This document shows positions 1 to 7,416 of a stretch of DNA of 33,880 bases, piece by piece. Made by a program: the position numbers and the translations under genes. Source of the stretch: JBBAFM01 sp041655415 (GTDB lineage: Bacteria > Bacillota > Clostridia > Peptostreptococcales > JAAYPU01); the NCBI GenBank assembly GCA_964429195.1, contig CAYSBC010000019.1, forward strand, positions 1 through 33,880, read 5' to 3'. Below the pieces are notes generated by a model, which saw nothing but the letters and a program-made list of their open reading frames with translations, was not told where the DNA came from and searched no databases. The number at the start of each line of letters is the position of its first letter. Positions within the stretch are counted from its first letter, which is position 1.

Positions 1-321
1 TTTATATTAGGGTTTCCTGCTAATGAAATCGTTTTTCCTATTATCATCATGAGCTATTTATCCACAGGAACTCTTATGGAATTAGAAAGCCTTCATCAAC
101 TTAAGGATTTGCTCATATTAAACGGCTGGACCTGGTTAACAGCCCTTTGCACAATGCTCTTTTGCTTAATGCATTTTCCGTGCAGTACAACATGTTTGAC
201 TATCAGAAAAGAAACATTAAGCTTTAAATGGACTTTTCTTTCTTTTCTCATACCTACTGTTATCGGTTTAAGTATCTGCTTTGTTATAACCACCTTTGTC
301 CGGTTATTCGGCTTCCTATAG
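1..321 (+). CDS. feoB: Ferrous iron transporter FeoB, C-terminal fragment (cut by window edge)
   Basis: The frame is open from base 1 to a TAG at 319-321 and gives 106 residues, so the gene starts outside the window. The peptide begins FILGFPANEIVFPIIIM and later has HFPCSTTCLTIRKE; both resemble the C-terminal gate and membrane region of Firmicute FeoB, the GTP-driven inner-membrane Fe(II) importer. Three hydrophobic segments are visible (about residues 1-20, 45-60 and 78-102), as expected for the end of FeoB. The GTPase domain is not in view. It is the last gene before the lysine riboswitch region, and no terminator with a clear U-run follows its stop. A second FeoB begins at the other end of the window, but its sequence style is different, so I treat them as two genes. 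Confidence 0.85.
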   Translation, partial: FILGFPANEIVFPIIIMSYLSTGTLMELESLHQLKDLLILNGWTWLTALCTMLFCLMHFPCSTTCLTIRKETLSFKWTFLSFLIPTVIGLSICFVITTFVRLFGFL

Positions 322-356
322 TGCCCGGATTTTGTATAACATTTGTTTTTCTTTCA

Positions 357-385
357 TTGACAGCAGTTATGGGGTATGATAGTAT
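357..385 (+). promoter_or_regulatory. Sigma-A promoter of the lysine operon
   Basis: TTGACA (357-362) is followed after 17 bases by TAGTAT (380-385). Transcription would start near 392, just before the lysine riboswitch. The -35 is perfect and the -10 matches four of six bases. Confidence 0.6.
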
Positions 386-399
386 TATTAATAATTTAT

Positions 400-592
400 A
401 TGCGTGTGTACAAGAGGTTGCAGCAAAAATGAGTACCTCAAAACCATAGATTAGGGAATCTGTTGGGGAAAAGGTTTTGTTGCCGAAGTAATATTTTATC
501 CCTTTTAAAATGTTGCTGGCGTTATACAGAATATGTATAGCTCTGTCATTAAAGAAACTGCATTCTTTAATGTGCGCTTTCACAAGCTGCAG
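400..592 (+). ncRNA. Lysine riboswitch (L box)
   Basis: Conserved L-box blocks appear in the right order: AGAGGTTGC (413-421), GAGTA (431-435), GGGGAAAAGG (464-473), GCCGAAGTA (482-490), GCTGGCGT (515-522), CTCTGTCA (541-548), and a closing GTGCGCTTTCAC (572-583). The 5' and 3' ends carry TGTG and CACA, which can form part of the P1 stem. It lies upstream of asd-dapA-dapB-dapH, whose end product is lysine, and is followed by an intrinsic terminator, so lysine binding should cause premature termination. The exact ends of the aptamer are estimated by eye. Confidence 0.93.
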
Positions 593-606
593 AACTTAGA
601 TTGATT

Positions 607-637
607 AAAAATCGTGAGCTCTGTATCACGATTTTTT
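607..637 (+). terminator. Intrinsic terminator of the lysine riboswitch
   Basis: AAAAATCGTGA (607-617) pairs perfectly with TCACGATTTTT (626-636) around an 8-base loop, and the 3' arm doubles as the U-run. It lies between the lysine aptamer and asd, the usual place for the expression platform. Confidence 0.88.
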
Positions 638-693
638 AATATATAACTTTAAATTATAACTCAACTTAATCAATAAATTTATGGAGGAATGAG

Positions 694-1683
694 ATGAAAA
701 AACCAAATTTAGCAATCGTAGGTGCTACAGGCATGGTTGGAAATACCTTTTTAAAGGTATTAGAAGAGAGAAATTTTCCCTTTAATAACTTGTATCTAAT
801 GGCTTCAGCAAAATCAGCAGGAGAGATGATTTCTTTTAAAGGTGTGGATTATACTGTAGAAGAACTTACAGAAAATTCTTTTGATAAAGATATTGATATC
901 GCCTTGTTTTCAGCAGGAGGATCTATCAGTACTACCTTTGCCCCTATCGCTGCATCAAAAGGTGTCACTGTCGTCGATAATAGCAGTGCATGGAGAATGG
1001 ATGATTCAGTACCTCTTGTCATACCCGAAGTCAACCCTGAAGATCTTTCTTGGCATAAGGGCATTATTGCTAACCCTAATTGTTCCACAATTCAAGCTCT
1101 TGTAGCCATTAAACCTTTACACGATAAATATAGGATAAAGCGAATCGTTTTTTCTACTTATCAAGCTGTATCAGGCTCTGGTGTAAAAGGTATAACCGAT
1201 CTTGAAGAGGGCTTGAAGGGAAATGATATAATGGTGGCTTATCCACATCCTATTGCAGGAAACTGTATACCTCATATAGACGTTTTTCTAGAAAATGGTT
1301 ATACTAAAGAAGAAATGAAGATGATTGATGAGACAAAAAAAATATTCCATGACGATAATCTTAAAATAACAGCGACAACTGTCCGCGTACCTGTTAGGGA
1401 TTCTCATAGCGAATCTATTAACTTGGAATTCGAAAATCCTTTTGAATTAGAGGAAGTTGTTGAGATTCTCAAGAACGCTCCGGGCGTCATCCTTCAAGAT
1501 GACCCTTCCAGGAATATTTATCCATTAGCTAGGAATATAGCAGGTAAAGATGAAGTATATATAGGAAGAATACGAAGGGATTTTAGTGTAGAAAATGGTT
1601 TAAATCTTTGGGTTGTTGCAGATAACATCCGAAAGGGTGCAGCTACAAACACAGTGCAAATAGCTGAGTTACTACTTAAATAG
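694..1683 (+). CDS. asd: Aspartate-semialdehyde dehydrogenase
   Basis: This enzyme reduces aspartyl phosphate to aspartate semialdehyde with NADPH, the branch point to lysine, threonine and methionine. The N-terminal nucleotide-binding loop is GATGMVG (10-16). The catalytic cysteine is C130 in NPNCST, followed by Q157 and GSG (161-163), with the conserved histidine H238 in VRDSHSE. The length of 329 residues is normal for the family. ATG 694 has GGAGG at 683-687. It is the first gene of the riboswitch-controlled operon, 31 bases before dapA. No unusual residues were seen. This is a cytoplasmic enzyme, and the identification is secure. Confidence 0.96.
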   Translation: MKKPNLAIVGATGMVGNTFLKVLEERNFPFNNLYLMASAKSAGEMISFKGVDYTVEELTENSFDKDIDIALFSAGGSISTTFAPIAASKGVTVVDNSSAWRMDDSVPLVIPEVNPEDLSWHKGIIANPNCSTIQALVAIKPLHDKYRIKRIVFSTYQAVSGSGVKGITDLEEGLKGNDIMVAYPHPIAGNCIPHIDVFLENGYTKEEMKMIDETKKIFHDDNLKITATTVRVPVRDSHSESINLEFENPFELEEVVEILKNAPGVILQDDPSRNIYPLARNIAGKDEVYIGRIRRDFSVENGLNLWVVADNIRKGAATNTVQIAELLLK

Positions 1684-1714
1684 GATTTATCTCAATTAAA
1701 AGGGAGGAAATATC

Positions 1715-2593
1715 ATGAGTTTATTTAAAGGTTGTGGCGTTGCCATAGTTACACCGTTCAAGGATGGAATAGTCGATAAAGAAAGCATGGGAAAACTATT
1801 AGAATGGCATGTTGCAGAAGGTACAGATGCAATTATTGTATGTGGTACGACAGGAGAAGCCTCGACGATGCCTGATGATGAACATCTGGATACGATTAAG
1901 TTTGTTGTAGATACGATAGATGGCCGTATCCCTGTTATTGCCGGAACCGGTGGCAATGATACAAGACATAGTATTGATTTAAGTGTTGAAGCTGAAAAAC
2001 TTGGTGCAGATGGTCTGCTTCACGTGACACCCTATTATAACAAGGCTAGTCAGAAAGGCCTTATTAAGCACTATACAGCAATAGCAGACAGTGTCAATAT
2101 TCCAATAATCCTTTATAATGTACCCGGAAGAACAGGTGTCAACCTTCTTCCTTCTACAGTATTGGAATTATCTAAGCATAAAAATATTAAAGGTCTTAAG
2201 GAGGCCAGTGGTATTATTGCACAGGTAGTTGAAGTTGCCCGATTAATGCCTGATGATTTTTACCTTTATTCCGGAAATGATGAAATGGTTGTTCCATTAA
2301 TGTCCGTAGGCGGCGCAGGTGTTATATCAACTGTTGCCAACATTGTTCCTAAAGAGATGCACGACATGGCTAATCATTTTTTAAAAGGCGATATTAAGAA
2401 AGCCGCCGAACTTCAATTAAAATTAAAACCTCTTATTGATGCAATGTTTGTTGAGGTCAACCCAATGCCTATCAAGGTAGCTGTATCTCTCATGCATCAT
2501 TGTAGCAGTGAAGTTAGACTTCCCCTTTGCGAATTAGAAGATTCAAGCCTCGAAAAAGTCAAAAAGACAATGACAACATACGGGCTCATATAG
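1715..2593 (+). CDS. dapA: 4-hydroxy-tetrahydrodipicolinate synthase
   Basis: This aldolase-type enzyme condenses pyruvate with aspartate semialdehyde, the first committed step to diaminopimelate and lysine. The Schiff-base lysine is K162 in GLKEASG, and Y134 lies in LYNVPGRTG with R139 next to it. The GTTGE motif (44-48) and Y108 supply the rest of the proton relay. It has 292 residues, as expected for a TIM-barrel DapA. The start at 1715 follows GGGAGG (1702-1707). It lies between asd and dapB with short gaps, so one transcript is likely. The distantly related N-acetylneuraminate lyases share the fold, but the neighbourhood fixes the function. Confidence 0.95.
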   Translation: MSLFKGCGVAIVTPFKDGIVDKESMGKLLEWHVAEGTDAIIVCGTTGEASTMPDDEHLDTIKFVVDTIDGRIPVIAGTGGNDTRHSIDLSVEAEKLGADGLLHVTPYYNKASQKGLIKHYTAIADSVNIPIILYNVPGRTGVNLLPSTVLELSKHKNIKGLKEASGIIAQVVEVARLMPDDFYLYSGNDEMVVPLMSVGGAGVISTVANIVPKEMHDMANHFLKGDIKKAAELQLKLKPLIDAMFVEVNPMPIKVAVSLMHHCSSEVRLPLCELEDSSLEKVKKTMTTYGLI

Positions 2594-2603
2594 GAGGTAT
2601 CAT

Positions 2604-3356
2604 ATGATAAAAGTAATTATTCATGGTTTTAATGGTAAAATGGGGAAAGTGCTTCAAAATATAATTTCCGATGATCCTACAATGGAAATAGTGGCAGGTA
2701 TTGACCCTATTGATAGGGAAAGTGAATTTTGTCCTGTATACAAATCTTTTTCAGATTGTCCCATCAAGGCAGATGTTATTATTGACTTTTCACATTTTTC
2801 CGCTATACCTGCTTTAATCGAACACGCAGTTAATACGAAAACCCCTGCTGTTATTTGCACAACGGGGCTTACTGAGGATGTTCTTAATTTAATTAGGGAC
2901 TCTTCAAAATCTGTAGCTTTATTCCGAAGTTCCAACATGTCCTTAGGGATCAATGTACTTAAGAAAGCCTTAGAGGTCGTTGTCGGACCATTAGAAAGCA
3001 ATTTTAACATTGAAATAATTGAAAAACATCACAATAAGAAGGTTGACTCGCCAAGTGGTACTGCCCTTTTACTTGCAGATGCTATCAATGACTCTTGTAA
3101 GGTCAAAAAAGATTATATTTATGGAAGACATAGCAAAAATGATGAATGTAAAATAACAGATTTGGGAATCCATGCTGTTCGAGGTGGAACTATACCGGGA
3201 GAACATATTGTTATTTTTGCAGGACCTGATGAAATAATTGAACTGAAACATACGGCTTTATCGAGAAATATTTTTGCTAATGGCGCGGTAGAAGCTGCTA
3301 AATTTTTATCCAAGCAAAAGACCGGACTTTACGACATGTCTCACCTGTTTGACTAA
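2604..3356 (+). CDS. dapB: 4-hydroxy-tetrahydrodipicolinate reductase
   Basis: This enzyme catalyses the NAD(P)H-dependent reduction that follows DapA in lysine and peptidoglycan precursor synthesis. The N-terminal dinucleotide loop is GFNGKMG (8-14). The active-site block EKHHNKKVDSPSGT (140-153) holds the catalytic histidine and lysine. The C-terminus has the KTGLYDM ending seen in many DapB proteins. It has 250 residues and starts 10 bases after the dapA stop, with GGAGG just upstream. The gap to dapH is about 70 bases and shows no terminator. Confidence 0.95.
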   Translation: MIKVIIHGFNGKMGKVLQNIISDDPTMEIVAGIDPIDRESEFCPVYKSFSDCPIKADVIIDFSHFSAIPALIEHAVNTKTPAVICTTGLTEDVLNLIRDSSKSVALFRSSNMSLGINVLKKALEVVVGPLESNFNIEIIEKHHNKKVDSPSGTALLLADAINDSCKVKKDYIYGRHSKNDECKITDLGIHAVRGGTIPGEHIVIFAGPDEIIELKHTALSRNIFANGAVEAAKFLSKQKTGLYDMSHLFD

Positions 3357-3427
3357 CTCAAAATAATTCTTGTCCGGCATTCTCTTCTACTATTATTTTT
3401 TAAAAAACAGCGAAAGGAGTGATGCCT

Positions 3428-4144
3428 ATGACAAATGATATGATAAACCTGGTTGATCCCTATGAAATTGCCAAATACATTAAGGCTGCAGAAAAATCAA
3501 CTCCTGCAAAGGTTTATGTAAAAGGGAATTTATCAGGTGTTACTTCCAATATTGTAAAAATATTCGGAGCAGAGAACTTTTGGATACTCATAGGCGAATA
3601 TTACGCCATTGCTGGAATTCTGGAAAAGCATTCAGACAAAATTGAATATTACCATTTGGAAAACGATAGAAGAAACTCAGCCATACCTACACTCAATTTA
3701 ACCAATATCAATGCAAGGATTGAACCCGGTGCAGTTATCAGAGATTGTGTCAAAATAGGTGATCATGCTATCATCATGTTAGGCGCTATCATCAACATAG
3801 GCTGTGAAATAGGCGAAGGTACTATGGTCGATATGAATGCAGTCATGGGTGCACGTGCTATTACAGGGAAGAACTGTCATATCGGGGCAGGGGCAGTCAT
3901 TGCAGGTGTTTTAGAACCACCTAGTGCTAACCCTGTCGTACTTGGCGATAATGTTCTTATAGGAGCTAATGCCGTTGTTCTCGAAGGCATTACAATTGGA
4001 AATGATGCAGTTGTCGCCGCAGGCTCTGTTGTTACAAAAGATGTCCCACCCGGTATTGTAGTCGCAGGTTCTCCGGCTAGGATTGTCAAAATGAGAGATG
4101 CTATTACCGATGAAAAAACCAAAATACTCAATGATTTAAGATAA
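3428..4144 (+). CDS. dapH: Tetrahydrodipicolinate N-acetyltransferase
   Basis: DapH transfers acetyl from acetyl-CoA to tetrahydrodipicolinate, the acetylase branch of the diaminopimelate pathway used by many Firmicutes. The first third is the helical N-terminal domain (INLVDPYEIAKYIKAAEKS). From about residue 85 the protein is a left-handed beta helix of hexapeptide repeats, for example GDHAIIMLGAIINIG and GAGAVIAGVLEPP. I chose ATG 3428 because GGAG at 3416-3419 lies 8 bases upstream. A GTG at 3419 and an ATG at 3422 are too close to that site. Succinylating DapD enzymes are longer and lack this N-terminal domain, so the acetyl form is favoured. The later pathway steps are not in the window. 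Confidence 0.93.
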   Translation: MTNDMINLVDPYEIAKYIKAAEKSTPAKVYVKGNLSGVTSNIVKIFGAENFWILIGEYYAIAGILEKHSDKIEYYHLENDRRNSAIPTLNLTNINARIEPGAVIRDCVKIGDHAIIMLGAIINIGCEIGEGTMVDMNAVMGARAITGKNCHIGAGAVIAGVLEPPSANPVVLGDNVLIGANAVVLEGITIGNDAVVAAGSVVTKDVPPGIVVAGSPARIVKMRDAITDEKTKILNDLR

Positions 4145-4164
4145 TTTATCCATATAGTCACAAT

Positions 4165-4196
4165 AAAACATCTCCGCTAAATGAGAGATGTTTTTT
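4165..4196 (+). terminator. Terminator of the asd-dapABH operon
   Basis: AAAACATCTC (4165-4174) pairs with GAGATGTTTT (4185-4194) around a 10-base loop, with a run of six T. It starts 20 bases after the dapH stop. Confidence 0.85.
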
Positions 4197-4278
4197 ATTC
4201 AGCTCATTTTTTCCTATTATAATCTCGAATGATGTCTTACGAAAACTCCTTAAGGTTACAGGGAATGCTAAAGCACCA

Positions 4279-4307
4279 TTGACAATCATTTACATATATG
4301 TTATCCT
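4279..4307 (+). promoter_or_regulatory. Sigma-A promoter of the GreA-like gene
   Basis: A perfect TTGACA (4279-4284) is followed after 17 bases by TATCCT (4302-4307). The predicted start is near 4314, leaving a leader of about 140 bases before the ATG at 4456. The 311-base gap between dapH and this gene holds only the dapH terminator, this promoter and the leader. Confidence 0.65.
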
Positions 4308-4374
4308 AATGCATGAAGACATTTCACATAGTGGGATGTTTCGTCATATATATAATAGTGAGGATTAATTTAAC

Positions 4375-4406
4375 AAGGCATTTCGTATGATACTACGAGA
4401 TGTCTT
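4375..4406 (+). other. Long hairpin in the leader of the GreA-like gene
   Basis: AAGGCATTTCGTA (4375-4387) can pair along all 13 positions, with two G-U pairs, to TACGAGATGTCTT (4394-4406) around a 6-base loop. It is followed by ATTGTATATTA and not a clean U-run. A weaker imperfect hairpin lies at about 4313-4347 and repeats the GACAT/GATGTTTCGT theme. The role is unknown: attenuator, processing site or source of a small RNA are all possible. Confidence 0.5.
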
Positions 4407-4455
4407 ATTGTATATTATTATTCTAATAAATGCGATATGTGAAAGGAGTAACAAG

Positions 4456-4902
4456 ATGTCTGCTATTGCCTCTCCTACTATGAATAGTCAAGCATTACTC
4501 GATCATTTAGAGATGATTGAAAATGAAAAGGTTAAGGTCATTGAAAAATTCTTTTCAGGCGAAACAGAAGAAAAACGAGAATTTGAGGCCTATATTAATC
4601 ATTACATTTTTGAGGTTCAACAGCGTATTAAGGATTTTGAAAATGATTCAAATAAATATCACCACCCCTTTGTCATCATTGGGAGTATTGTCGAAGTTGA
4701 GGATTTAGAAGATGGTGAAGTCATGAGATTGGACATTATATCGCCTTTTTTTAAAGATACCGATTATACCTTGGACTGTGCTTCTTATTTATCACCTATC
4801 GGAAGAGGTTTGCTTTTAAAAGGCTTGGGTGACATTGCTCGTATTGATACCCCAACCGGGTCCATAGAATATAAAATCAAGCTTATTGAAAATCCAATAT
4901 AG
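4456..4902 (+). CDS. GreA/GreB-like transcription elongation factor (diverged)
   Basis: The C-terminal half (about 72-148) matches the Gre FKBP-like domain: a GSIVEVEDLEDGE strand pair, the hallmark SYLSPIGRGLL (110-120), then GDIARIDTPTGSIEYKI. The N-terminal part is an unusual, short coiled coil without the LTxEGxxKLxxEL opening of GreA. It does keep an acidic turn, GETEEKREFEAY (35-46), at the place where GreA has its RNA-cleavage acidic tip. Its 148 residues are about ten fewer than GreA. I chose ATG 4456, with AAGGAG at 4443-4448; a longer frame back to 4387 lacks a site. It probably binds the RNA polymerase secondary channel, but cleavage activity is inferred. It is followed 54 bases later by the bL25 gene. 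Confidence 0.75.
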   Translation: MSAIASPTMNSQALLDHLEMIENEKVKVIEKFFSGETEEKREFEAYINHYIFEVQQRIKDFENDSNKYHHPFVIIGSIVEVEDLEDGEVMRLDIISPFFKDTDYTLDCASYLSPIGRGLLLKGLGDIARIDTPTGSIEYKIKLIENPI

Positions 4903-4956
4903 GCAGCGCGCCCATCCTTGTATGCTTAAAATATAAACTTATAGGAGGAATCTACA

Positions 4957-5493
4957 ATGAGTATTTCAACATTAACTGCTACAATAAGAAATGAAAAGGT
5001 TAATAAAACCCGAAAGGAGGGATATACCCCTGCTGTCATTTATGGGAAAAGTGTTGAAAGTACCCCTATTAAAATCGACACATCATCTATCCTAAAAGTA
5101 TTAAAAGAACATGGTGATAGAGCAAGGATTAAATTAAATATGGATGATAAAGTAAAAATAGGTATTATTAAAAGTGTCGATATCGATACACTTACATCAC
5201 AAATACAGCATCTGGATATTCAGATTATTGAAGAAAATGAAGTAGTCAATTGGGAAATTCCCATTCTGTTTACCGGTCGGGAAAGCTTAGAATCTAAGAG
5301 ATTGTTGCTTCATGTCTACTTCCCTCAGATTAAGGTAACGGGCAATGCAAATAAAATACCTGACTTTATACAGATAGATATAAGTGATAAAGAGGATGAT
5401 GCAACCCTTACCATAGCTGATTTAAATCTAACCGACGGAATTGAGCCCGAAAAAACACCGGATACTGTTGTAGCAATCATCAAGAAAAGATAA
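4957..5493 (+). CDS. ctc: 50S ribosomal protein bL25 / general stress protein Ctc
   Basis: bL25 binds 5S rRNA in the large subunit; the Ctc form carries an extra C-terminal beta domain. The start, LTATIRNEKVNKTRKEGYTPAVIYG, in which K, R and G positions contact RNA, is the typical N-terminal L25 pattern. Residues from about 95 to the end form the TL5/Ctc domain, ending TPDTVVAIIKKR. It has 178 residues, slightly short for a two-domain Ctc (about 190-220). ATG 4957 follows AGGAGG. It is probably co-transcribed with the GreA-like gene; a bidirectional terminator follows. Confidence 0.88.
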   Translation: MSISTLTATIRNEKVNKTRKEGYTPAVIYGKSVESTPIKIDTSSILKVLKEHGDRARIKLNMDDKVKIGIIKSVDIDTLTSQIQHLDIQIIEENEVVNWEIPILFTGRESLESKRLLLHVYFPQIKVTGNANKIPDFIQIDISDKEDDATLTIADLNLTDGIEPEKTPDTVVAIIKKR

Positions 5494-5520
5494 TTTTCGA
5501 AAATTAATTAGTAACAAATA

Positions 5521-5554
5521 AAATAAGACGGTCTTAAATAGCCGTCTTATTTTT
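5521..5554. terminator. Bidirectional terminator between ctc and etfA
   Basis: AAATAAGACGG (5521-5531) pairs with CCGTCTTATTT (5542-5552) around a 10-base loop. T-rich sequence on the + side and its A-rich counterpart on the other side suit termination of both converging genes. Confidence 0.85.
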
Positions 5555-5557
5555 AGC

Positions 5558-6598
5558 TTATATTTCTAGAAAATTCTTCTCATGGATGGACTCTATTATA
5601 GCAGGAATCACCTCGTATAAGTCGCCTACTATTCCATAATCACATATTTCAAATATTGGAGCATGAGGATTCTTGTTAATAGCTATAATATATTTTGATT
5701 CATGCATACCTGCTTGATGCTGAATAGCTCCGGATATGCCACAAGCCACATAAAGATCAGGTCTCACTGTGGTTCCTGTTTGACCTACTTGGTGTGAGCT
5801 TTCAATCCAACCAGAATCTACTGCCGCTCTTGAGGAACCCACTTCCCCGTTGAGTGCATTGGCTAATTGCTGGATAAGTTCAAATCCTGAGGCTTCTTTT
5901 AACCCTCTTCCTCCGGATACAACAACTTTAGCATCAATCAAATTGACCCTTTTCTTTCCGCTACTTATCTTTTCAACTAGCTTAACACGTAAATCTGCTT
6001 CTGACAAATCAGGCTTTATGACCTCCATCTCGCCTGATGGTGAAGCCAAGTGTTGTGCTTTAGACATAACGCCGGGTCTAACAGTTGACATCTGTGGTCT
6101 ATTCTTTGGGCATATAATTGTTGCCATGAGATTACCACCAAAAGCCGGCCTTGTTTGGAGAAGCTTTCCATCCTTTTCATCAATATCCAGTTTAGTGCAA
6201 TCAGCAGTTAATCCGGTTCCGACTTGTGCAGCTATCCTCGGTCCTATATCTCTACCAATTGAGGTAGCACCAATAAGCACAATTTCCGGTTTCTTTTCTT
6301 TTATTAGATTGGATATGGCTCTTGTATAAGCCTCCGTATTAAAATCTTTTAGCAGTTCGTGTTCAAGATAGTAAACCTTATCTACACCATAATATAAAAG
6401 TTTGTCTGCAACCTCTTTTACCTGATCTCCAACAACAACTACCTTCAACTTTTTTTGAATATCATTTGCAAGTTTTTTCCCCTCACCTATAAGCTCTAGG
6501 GTGACCGGATGTATTTTCCCTTCGATAAGTTCTCCAATAACCCAAACATCCTTATAGGAACTTAAATCTATTTGTGTATTTACTTTTGTTCTTTCCAT
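5558..6598 (-). CDS. etfA: Electron transfer flavoprotein, alpha subunit
   Basis: EtfA pairs with EtfB to carry electrons to or from acyl-CoA dehydrogenases. The N-terminal alpha/beta domain (about 15-215) is followed by the FAD-binding domain, with SGGRG (228-232), SSRAAVDSGW (255-264), QVGQTG (270-275) and GISGAIQH (287-294), the usual flavin-contact blocks. It has 346 residues and no fused ferredoxin domain. It is the last gene of bcd-etfB-etfA, 17 bases after etfB. The start ATG has GGAGGAGG upstream. In butyrate-forming clostridia the EtfAB-Bcd complex couples crotonyl-CoA reduction to ferredoxin reduction. That bifurcating role is likely here but is not proven by sequence alone. Confidence 0.94.
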   Translation of the reverse strand: MERTKVNTQIDLSSYKDVWVIGELIEGKIHPVTLELIGEGKKLANDIQKKLKVVVVGDQVKEVADKLLYYGVDKVYYLEHELLKDFNTEAYTRAISNLIKEKKPEIVLIGATSIGRDIGPRIAAQVGTGLTADCTKLDIDEKDGKLLQTRPAFGGNLMATIICPKNRPQMSTVRPGVMSKAQHLASPSGEMEVIKPDLSEADLRVKLVEKISSGKKRVNLIDAKVVVSGGRGLKEASGFELIQQLANALNGEVGSSRAAVDSGWIESSHQVGQTGTTVRPDLYVACGISGAIQHQAGMHESKYIIAINKNPHAPIFEICDYGIVGDLYEVIPAIIESIHEKNFLEI

Positions 6599-6615
6599 TT
6601 CCAGACCTCCTCCTA

Positions 6616-7407
6616 TTATACGAGATGTAATTCTGATAGTTTCATGATTAAAGTTTTAGCTTTTTCCTTTGAACTCGTTCCTTCAATCATTTCCGATTGT
6701 TTATCCTTAACGGGTACAAATGACTTATATACATTCGTAGGAGATCCTTTTAATCCTATCTGTGTCGGGTCAACATCTAAATCATTAAATGTAAATATTT
6801 TTACATTTTCTTCATCATCGTAAGCTGTAAGGATGCCTTTGATGGTCGGATATCTTGGAATGTTTAACTCCTTAATAGCTGTTAATAAAACAGGTGTATC
6901 CACACTAAAAATGTACTCACCATATTCTGTGAATCGGGATACATTCAGGCTATTATTCTTAACCTTGATATCATTAACATAGGTTACTTGTGGCAAATCA
7001 AGAAACTCTGCAATCTCAGGTCCTACTTGGGCAGTATCTCCATCTATGGCTTGCCTTCCGCAAAATACGATGTCATAATCACCAATTTTTTCTATAGCTG
7101 CAGCTAAAACAGTTGCGGTTGCCCAAGTATCTGAACCTCCGAAGGCTCTATCCGTTATCAATACAGCATCGTCGGCGCCCATAGCTAAGGCTTCTTTTAA
7201 TATATCTTTAGCTTGTTGTGGACCCATGCTAATAGCAATAACCTCCGCACCATGCTCATCTTTTATTCTTAAAGCTTCTTCTAATGCATTTTTATCATCA
7301 GGGTTCATAATACTTGGAACACCATCTCTAATTAATGTCCCTGTTTCTTGATTTATTCTTACTTCATTTGTATTAGGAACCTGTTTTAGACATACAATAA
7401 TTCTCAT
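6616..7407 (-). CDS. etfB: Electron transfer flavoprotein, beta subunit
   Basis: This is the beta subunit of the ETF heterodimer. It starts MRIIVCLKQVP, the usual EtfB opening, and has the nucleotide-binding block GRQAIDGDTAQVGP (117-130). That block in bifurcating clostridial EtfB binds the second FAD where respiratory ETFs hold AMP. It has 263 residues. It starts 9 bases after the bcd stop with AGGAGG upstream, so translation is probably coupled. Together with the adjacent dehydrogenase this suggests a bifurcating Bcd-Etf complex, an inference from family knowledge. Confidence 0.94.
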   Translation of the reverse strand: MRIIVCLKQVPNTNEVRINQETGTLIRDGVPSIMNPDDKNALEEALRIKDEHGAEVIAISMGPQQAKDILKEALAMGADDAVLITDRAFGGSDTWATATVLAAAIEKIGDYDIVFCGRQAIDGDTAQVGPEIAEFLDLPQVTYVNDIKVKNNSLNVSRFTEYGEYIFSVDTPVLLTAIKELNIPRYPTIKGILTAYDDEENVKIFTFNDLDVDPTQIGLKGSPTNVYKSFVPVKDKQSEMIEGTSSKEKAKTLIMKLSELHLV

Positions 7408-7416
7408 ATTGGCCTC

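Noticed and set aside
228..583. Open frames at 228-449 (+) and 583-284 (-)
   Set aside because: They lie across the feoB end, promoter and lysine riboswitch, have no ribosome binding site and resemble no known protein.
5850..6329. 159-codon open frame on the + strand inside etfA
   Set aside because: It is antisense to clear EtfA coding sequence, is rich in serine and proline, and lacks a start signal.
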